Source: Bacteroidota bacterium (lineage in GTDB: Bacteria; Bacteroidota; Bacteroidia; Chitinophagales; Chitinophagaceae). Taken from it: DNA of 10,625 nucleotides. A model generated the notes under the pieces. That model had not been told where the DNA came from. It searched no databases and saw only the letters and a list, made by a program, of their open reading frames with translations. Shown piece after piece: positions 8,123 through 10,625 of this stretch (its first letter is position 1; every line of letters begins with the position of its first letter). Location of the stretch: positions 1-10,625 of the forward strand of contig JAEZRL010000417.1 in the NCBI GenBank assembly GCA_023440945.1, given 5' to 3'. The position numbers were made by a program, and so were the translations under genes.

Positions 8123-8254
8123 CTATGAATGAAGGAACCGCGGAGGGCAATTATTAGTACGATTTTCAGCACTATAACAACACTGAATAAAGATGAGACT
8201 CGTACCATCTCTCCGCATATTCTTTCGGTCAAAGACTGGTTTGAGAGGTGCCAT
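8123..8254 (-). pseudogene. Remnant of a tyrosine-recombinase (phage-type integrase) N-terminal arm domain
   Basis: On the minus strand an ATG at 8254 opens a 43-codon frame beginning M-A-P-L-K-P-V-F-D9-R10-K-N-M-R-R-D16-G17-T18, then I-F-I-Q and Y-S-A-E-N-R-T, closing with P-P-R-F and a TAG at 8125-8123. This matches the N-terminal arm DNA-binding domain of Bacteroidota site-specific integrases, where a D-x-R/K stretch, R-x-D-G-T, a hydrophobic strand and a late P-P-x-x-W segment are usual. Between N-R-T and P-P-R-F several codons seem lost, and nothing recognisable of the SAM-like core or catalytic R-H-R-Y domain follows. It begins about 150 bp from the tRNA 3' fragment, the normal place for an integrase gene beside its attachment site. 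The call depends on a short match from memory. Confidence 0.6.
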
Positions 8255-8367
8255 AAGATTTACTTGATTAACTTTGTGTCAACCTCTGTGAAGGTAAAAG
8301 GAAGAAAATGCAGATTGGAGTTAGGGTGCTGAAAACAGTATGTTAACTGTAAAATGGAGTAAAATAA

Positions 8368-8398
8368 AATAAGGATTACAAAGTTTGTAATCCTTATT
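8368..8398 (-). terminator. Hairpin with T-tail just downstream of the tRNA 3' fragment
   Basis: Perfect inverted repeat AATAAGGATTACAAA / TTTGTAATCCTTATT with a single central base (8383). Read on the minus strand it starts 3 nt after the tRNA end and is followed by ATTTTATTTTACTC, so it has the form of an intrinsic terminator for a minus-strand tRNA gene. The stem is AT-rich but long. Confidence 0.8.
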
Positions 8399-8401
8399 CT
8401 G

Positions 8402-8423
8402 CGGACCGGACGGGACTCGAACC
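8402..8423 (-). tRNA. 3' fragment of a tRNA gene (probably tRNA-Asp); candidate integration att core
   Basis: On the minus strand the sequence GGTTCGAGTCCCGTCCGGTC followed by CG reads as G52-G53, T-loop TTCGAGT (54-60), T-stem 3' strand CCCGT (61-65), acceptor 3' strand CCGGTCC (66-72) and discriminator G73. G73 and this T-arm fit bacterial tRNA-Asp best; tRNA-Asn is less likely. The sequence upstream of G52 does not form the rest of a T-stem, anticodon arm, D-arm or the expected GGACCGG 5' acceptor strand, so the gene is not complete here. An isolated tRNA 3' end next to an integrase remnant and its own terminator is the classic look of an attachment-site copy left by an integrated element. 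Confidence 0.7.
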
Positions 8424-8484
8424 TAATCCGCAATGAATTACTTATCAATGTCTTAGAACCAATTCAGTTTTACTACTCCACGAA

Positions 8485-8919
8485 TTACTCACTAATTCTT
8501 TTCTTGCTATTGAGTATCGCAAATCGTATAGTAAAAGTACGATAATAATAGATTTGTGAAGGTGTTTTTGCCTGCAAAGCCAATACTGCATCCAATTCAT
8601 TAATAGATAATTTTTCATTTAGATTATAAACTCTTCCAAGTTCTTTTTTACGCTTAATGGATAAGCCATTACCACAATACTTAAACTCAAAACATTTCTT
8701 ATTACCAAGGGTAATTTCCACCCACCCGTTTGGACTAAATTTCTCAATATAATCGCTTGGAAGGCCAATGATTTTAAGTGTGTTTAGCAAAAGTATACTT
8801 AAGATAAAAGAAGATGAATTATTAGTATTTGTTGATAAATAAGTATTTAATATCGCGTAAGAATTATCACCAAGGGCGTGAGGTGTTCGAATGTAATCCC
8901 GCTTAAGATTGTAGTGTTG
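8485..8919 (-). CDS. Unrecognised hypothetical reading frame without an ATG, probably a 5'-truncated gene
   Basis: The frame is open for 144 codons between a TGA at 8922-8920 and the TAA at 8487-8485. There is no in-frame ATG or GTG; the only usual alternative start is TTG at 8790, which would give 101 residues. Residues upstream of that TTG (for example R-D-Y-I-R-T-P-H-A-L-G-D-N-S-Y-A-I-L-N) look like ordinary protein, so the true start may have been lost. The predicted product is soluble, with a K/E-rich middle (W-V-E-I-T-L-G-N-K-K) and a helical C-terminus. No motif or family is recognised. It ends about 60 bp from the tRNA fragment and may be cargo of, or debris from, the element that integrated there. 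It could also be a chance open frame in AT-rich DNA. Confidence 0.4.
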   Translation of the reverse strand, partial: QHYNLKRDYIRTPHALGDNSYAILNTYLSTNTNNSSSFILSILLLNTLKIIGLPSDYIEKFSPNGWVEITLGNKKCFEFKYCGNGLSIKRKKELGRVYNLNEKLSINELDAVLALQAKTPSQIYYYRTFTIRFAILNSKKRISE

Positions 8920-8964
8920 TCAATTTATATTCAATGTGCAACTTGATCTATTTTATAAACAAAT

Positions 8965-9014
8965 ATAGGCTGAAGCAAATTTCAATTTCAGAAATTCGGG
9001 AAGCTTAAGCCTAT
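8965..9014 (-). terminator. Possible terminator hairpin after the AraC-family gene
   Basis: On the minus strand ATAGGCT-t-AAGC pairs with GCTT-c-AGCCTAT (11 pairs with one mismatch), enclosing a second short pairing GAATTTC/GAAATT. It starts 29 bp after the TAG stop of the AraC-family gene and is followed by ATTTGTTTATAAAA. The tail is only moderately T-rich, so this is a tentative call. Confidence 0.45.
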
Positions 9015-9042
9015 CCTAAAGCTCTTAACAATGTCAACTAAA

Positions 9043-9915
9043 CTATTGGCAGGATAATTTGTATTCTACCGGACTTTGCTTTATGATTTTTTTAAATTGG
9101 TAATGAAAATTTGACAAACTATTGAATCCACATGAATAGGCAATTTCCTTAACAGACATTTGAGTTACCACAATTTCTTTGCAAGCTTTACCGATTCTGA
9201 ATTCTATCAAAAAATCTAAATAGCTTTTACCTGTATTTGCTTTGAAGTATCGGCAAAACGATTCTTTGGTAAGATTCAGAATTTCTGCAACCTCTTCCAG
9301 TTTAATATCCCTATGGTAATTTTCTGCGGTAAAATCCACGATTTTTTTAATTCTAATATTTTCACTGACGTTCAACGGATAAATAGACCCTTGTTCATCC
9401 AGGGGCGTATAAGAAAATTTGTTAACTATTATTCTCAGGATTTGAAGCAATACCAGTATCCTGTCAAATGAAGAAACCCGCAGCATCCTTTCCATCAACG
9501 GGATGACTTTCTTTTTGATTTTGTCGGATATGGAGACCCCTTGCTTTGCAACATCAAAGAGCGTTTGTATTCTTTTGACTTCCGGCAATTCAAGAAATTC
9601 CTTTCCCATGAAAGTTTCATAAAACTGGATCACTACTGCCCTAGGTGTATGACAAGGGTTCGTAAGGTATTTATCTTCATGCAAAAATGTGTGAGGGGTG
9701 TTTTTTCCAATTAGAAAAATATCATCATTTCCGAACGTTCCAACGCTATTCCCGATAATTCTTGTTCCCTCAGACCCTTTCAGCCAGATCAGCTCGACTT
9801 CAGGGTGATAGTGCCATGAATTTTTTAGTGTCTCGCCCATATCTACTTTAACATGAAAAGAACTATTAGTACGAAAAGAGAGTTGCCGGTAAACAGGTTT
9901 TGAATTAAGTATCAT
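9043..9915 (-). CDS. AraC-family transcriptional regulator with N-terminal cupin sensor domain
   Basis: The 290-residue protein is full length for the family. Residues about 20-110 form a cupin-like sensing domain with W-H-Y-H-P-E-V-E-L near residue 35, F-G-N-D-D-I-F-L-I-G near 62 and N-T-P-H-T-F near 73. A helical linker follows to about 185. The C-terminal DNA-binding region (about 187-286) has both helix-turn-helix units: L-E-E-V-A-E-I-L-N-L-T-K-E-S-F-C-R-Y-F-K, then V-K-E-I-A-Y-S-C-G-F-N-S-L-S-N-F-H-Y-Q-F-K-K with the usual S-P-V-E-Y-K end. Such cupin-AraC proteins commonly control sugar uptake and degradation genes in response to a sugar. The gene is divergent from the LacI-family gene, with an 81-bp spacer and a palindrome 16 bp before its ATG. 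Its targets are not visible here. Confidence 0.92.
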   Translation of the reverse strand: MILNSKPVYRQLSFRTNSSFHVKVDMGETLKNSWHYHPEVELIWLKGSEGTRIIGNSVGTFGNDDIFLIGKNTPHTFLHEDKYLTNPCHTPRAVVIQFYETFMGKEFLELPEVKRIQTLFDVAKQGVSISDKIKKKVIPLMERMLRVSSFDRILVLLQILRIIVNKFSYTPLDEQGSIYPLNVSENIRIKKIVDFTAENYHRDIKLEEVAEILNLTKESFCRYFKANTGKSYLDFLIEFRIGKACKEIVVTQMSVKEIAYSCGFNSLSNFHYQFKKIIKQSPVEYKLSCQ

Positions 9916-9930
9916 AGACAGCTTTTAGAT

Positions 9931-9948
9931 TTGGAAATCGATTTCCAA
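9931..9948. promoter_or_regulatory. Perfect 18-bp palindrome, likely LacI-family operator
   Basis: TTGGAAATCGATTTCCAA is its own reverse complement over all 18 bases and has the central CG step typical of LacI/CcpA-type operators. It lies 15 bases upstream of the AraC-family ATG and 48 bases upstream of the LacI-family start, where a repressor could block the AraC promoter and regulate its own gene. The binding protein is inferred from location and symmetry. Confidence 0.7.
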
Positions 9949-9996
9949 GTTAGGTATTTTCATGTTATTTTTAATAAAAATTATAAATTTCAATTT

Positions 9997-10625
9997 GTGA
10001 TTGGGAAAAAAGACAAAAGGGTAACGATATATGATATTGCCAGGGAAATTGGTATTGCACCTTCATCGGTATCCAAAGCCTTAAACAATAAATCTTCCAT
10101 TAGTAAAAAAATAAAAGCCCTCGTAGATGCGAAAGCGATTGAACTGAATTATGTGCATAATGCAAATGCTGCAAACTTAAGAAGAGGTTCCTCTAAAACC
10201 ATCGGTGTTATTGTGCCAAAAATAAATGCAGCATTTTTTGCCAATGTTATTGCAGGCATGGAAGAAGCTTGTTTTGAGAACAGTCACAATTTGATTATTT
10301 GCCAGTCGGATGAGTCCTATGAAAAGGAAAAACAGGCAGTGGCAACGCTCATCCATCAGAACGTCGATTGTATAATTATCTCCCTTAGTATAGAAACAAA
10401 GTCGTGTGAACACCTTCTGGAGATCGAAAAGCACTGCATTAAGTTAATTCAGTTTGACCGGGTTGATGAAGACGTAGCCAGCCATATCATAGTTAATGAT
10501 AATAAAAATGCGGCCTATGAAGCCGTGAAGCATTTGATAGAAACGGGCTATCACAAAATTGCTTTTTTAGGAGGCTCTGATTATTTACGTATATATAAAG
10601 ACCGTAAAGAAGGATATCTGAAAGC
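9997..10625 (+). CDS. LacI-family transcriptional regulator (N-terminal 209 residues, runs off the window)
   Basis: The helix-turn-helix is V9-T-I-Y-D-I-A-R-E-I-G-I-A-P-S-S-V-S-K-A followed by L-N-N, in the canonical position at the N-terminus. A hinge with N-A-A-N-L61-R-R and the start of the periplasmic-binding-protein-like effector domain (K-T-I-G-V-I-V-P-K-I at about 67, then F-F-A-N-V-I-A-G-M-E) follow. Later landmarks are I-I-V-N-D-N near 167 and H-K-I-A-F-L-G-G near 187, so the N-terminal subdomain is whole. No in-frame ATG precedes the domain; GTG at 9997 places six residues before R8-V9-T10 and is the best start. The ATG at 9962 is in another frame that stops at 9998-10000. It is divergent from the AraC-family gene and is the likely ligand of the spacer palindrome. 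The ligand is unknown. Confidence 0.92.
   Translation, partial: MIGKKDKRVTIYDIAREIGIAPSSVSKALNNKSSISKKIKALVDAKAIELNYVHNANAANLRRGSSKTIGVIVPKINAAFFANVIAGMEEACFENSHNLIICQSDESYEKEKQAVATLIHQNVDCIIISLSIETKSCEHLLEIEKHCIKLIQFDRVDEDVASHIIVNDNKNAAYEAVKHLIETGYHKIAFLGGSDYLRIYKDRKEGYLK

Noticed and set aside
8129..8332. Plus-strand 67-codon frame
   Set aside because: It is antisense to the integrase remnant, has no family features and fits chance.
8400..8433. TGCGGA ... TCCGCA inverted pair around the tRNA fragment as a transposon end
   Set aside because: Only 6 bp, and one arm is part of the tRNA end; no transposase or target duplication is seen.
8260..8448. Minus-strand 62-codon frame across the hairpin and tRNA fragment
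   Set aside because: Most of it translates the tRNA 3' end and its terminator, a common source of false genes.
8400..8500. A complete tRNA gene on the minus strand
   Set aside because: Only the T-loop, T-stem 3' strand, acceptor 3' strand and G73 are present; no 5' acceptor strand, D-arm or anticodon arm can be folded upstream.
9962..10000. ATG 9962 as start of the LacI-family gene
   Set aside because: It is in a different frame and reaches a TGA at 9998-10000 after 12 codons.
1..10625. CRISPR array, toxin-antitoxin pair or phage defence genes
   Set aside because: No regularly spaced repeats and no small gene pairs or defence-type domains were seen on either strand.

Overview
The window looks like a chromosomal segment of a Bacteroidota bacterium, most likely Chitinophagaceae-like. 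I infer this from the AT-rich composition, the general lack of Shine-Dalgarno sequences, a MacB/FtsX permease of the roughly 790-residue Bacteroidota type, a relic integrase of the Bacteroidota arm-domain type, and an SSS symporter placed inside a sugar-acid gene set. No species can be named from the sequence alone.

Region 1 (1-4793) is a tight, same-strand catabolic operon that continues to the left of the window. It holds the C-terminus of an enolase-superfamily dehydratase, a UlaG-like metal-dependent hydrolase, an RraA-family aldolase-like protein, a PIG-L/LmbE deacetylase, a DUF4380-like mutarotase-fold protein (ATGA overlap with the deacetylase) and a Na+/solute symporter. Together they suggest uptake and breakdown of a sugar acid, lactone or N-acylated sugar derivative. 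The real substrate cannot be read from the sequence.

Region 2 (4794-8400) is largely decayed. It contains frame-broken remnants of a divergent Lrp/AsnC regulator (-) and EamA/DMT exporter (+) pair. Next comes an almost full-length FtsX/MacB-type permease gene interrupted by one frameshift (about 6198) and one in-frame TAG (7554). After that is a 43-codon remnant of the N-terminus of a tyrosine recombinase on the minus strand.

Region 3 (8368-8922) looks like an integration junction. A strong hairpin with a T-tail follows a 22-nt 3' piece of a tRNA gene (probably tRNA-Asp, minus strand), with no 5' half of the tRNA. Beyond it lies an unrecognised minus-strand reading frame of 144 codons that has no ATG.

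Region 4 (8923-10625) holds two divergent regulators: a complete AraC-family regulator (-) and the first 209 codons of a LacI-family regulator (+), which runs off the right edge. Their 81-bp spacer contains a perfect 18-bp palindrome with a central CG, the expected form of a LacI-family operator.

I found no CRISPR array, intact transposase or complete RNA gene. The most noteworthy material is the tRNA/integrase scar, the relic regulator-exporter pair, the unusual gene combination of the catabolic operon and the AraC/LacI palindrome. I do not see clear evidence for a wholly new defence or mobile system.
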